Assembly (NCBI GenBank): GCA_021797385.1
Contig: JAJZZW010000030.1
Span: 1-15,352 of the forward strand
DNA: 15,352 bases
Reading direction: 5' to 3'
Source: Thermoplasmata archaeon
Lineage (GTDB): Archaea > Thermoplasmatota > Thermoplasmata > Thermoplasmatales > Thermoplasmataceae
Below the pieces are notes generated by a model. That model was given only the letters and a program-made list of their open reading frames with translations, did no database searches and was not told the DNA's origin. A program made the translations under genes and the position numbers. Position 1 is the stretch's first letter. Each line of letters opens with the position of its first letter. Shown here piece after piece: positions 15,281-15,352 of the stretch.

Positions 15281-15352
15281 TATAACCGTAGGGTTTATCC
15301 ACCCTTATTATGAGTGCAGCAGGACCATTATGTGACCTGAGCCATTCGATAT
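15264..15352 (-). CDS. C-terminal end of a minus-strand gene (N-terminus off the window)
   Basis: Reading the minus strand from the right edge gives EWLRSHNGPAALIIRVDKP then YGYNLFKK and TAA at 15264-15266. The segment reads like a conserved C-terminal strand (GPAALIIRVDKP), reminiscent of the end of thiamine-diphosphate decarboxylase-like subunits, but 28 residues are too few to assign. Convergent with the M20 hydrolase. Confidence 0.6.
   Translation of the reverse strand, partial: IEWLRSHNGPAALIIRVDKPYGYNLFKK

Overview
The window looks like the chromosome of an acidophilic, cell-wall-less archaeon of the Thermoplasmatales (Ferroplasma, Acidiplasma or Cuniculiplasma type). The evidence is an AT-rich genome, a thermopsin-family acid protease, an Hsp70 gene (Thermoplasmata have Hsp70, Sulfolobales do not), archaeal-type MoaB and MoaC, and many start codons lying 23-26 bases downstream of a TATA-like box, which implies leaderless mRNAs. 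The assignment is inferred from gene content; I cannot name the species.

Layout. At 1-1691 (minus) is an Hsp70-family chaperone cut by the window edge. It is divergently paired with an unrecognised 421-residue protein (1812-3077, plus). Then on the minus strand come a small HAD-IIIA phosphatase and an FkbM-like methyltransferase, followed by a 44-residue basic protein on the plus strand. At 4901-7465 (minus) is a large membrane-anchored thermopsin with five C-terminal repeat modules. The T-rich stretch 7466-8221 has no intact gene but may hold a frameshifted small membrane protein. From 8222 on the plus strand come a 119-residue unknown protein, overlapping moaC and moaB (molybdopterin cofactor synthesis) and an M19 dipeptidase. 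The dipeptidase converges on a 3-hydroxyacyl-CoA dehydrogenase (minus). At 11595-12235 lie an 88-residue unknown protein, a decayed retropepsin-like aspartyl protease and gene debris. Then follow an MFS transporter (plus), a CBS-pair protein (minus) and an M20 N-carbamoyl-amino-acid hydrolase (plus) split by one missing base beside a 9-bp tandem repeat. The right edge holds the C-terminus of a minus-strand gene.

How the genes relate. Secreted thermopsin, M19 dipeptidase, the (broken) M20 amidohydrolase and the MFS transporter fit a peptide- and amino-acid-scavenging heterotroph; the acyl-CoA dehydrogenase fits fatty- or amino-acid catabolism. Only moaC-moaB is clearly an operon; most other genes appear to have their own promoter.

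Most interesting: the atypical Hsp70 with its uncharacterised divergent partner, the aspartyl-protease relic, and the single-base frameshift in the carbamoylase. I saw no convincing CRISPR array, tRNA, rRNA or insertion sequence.
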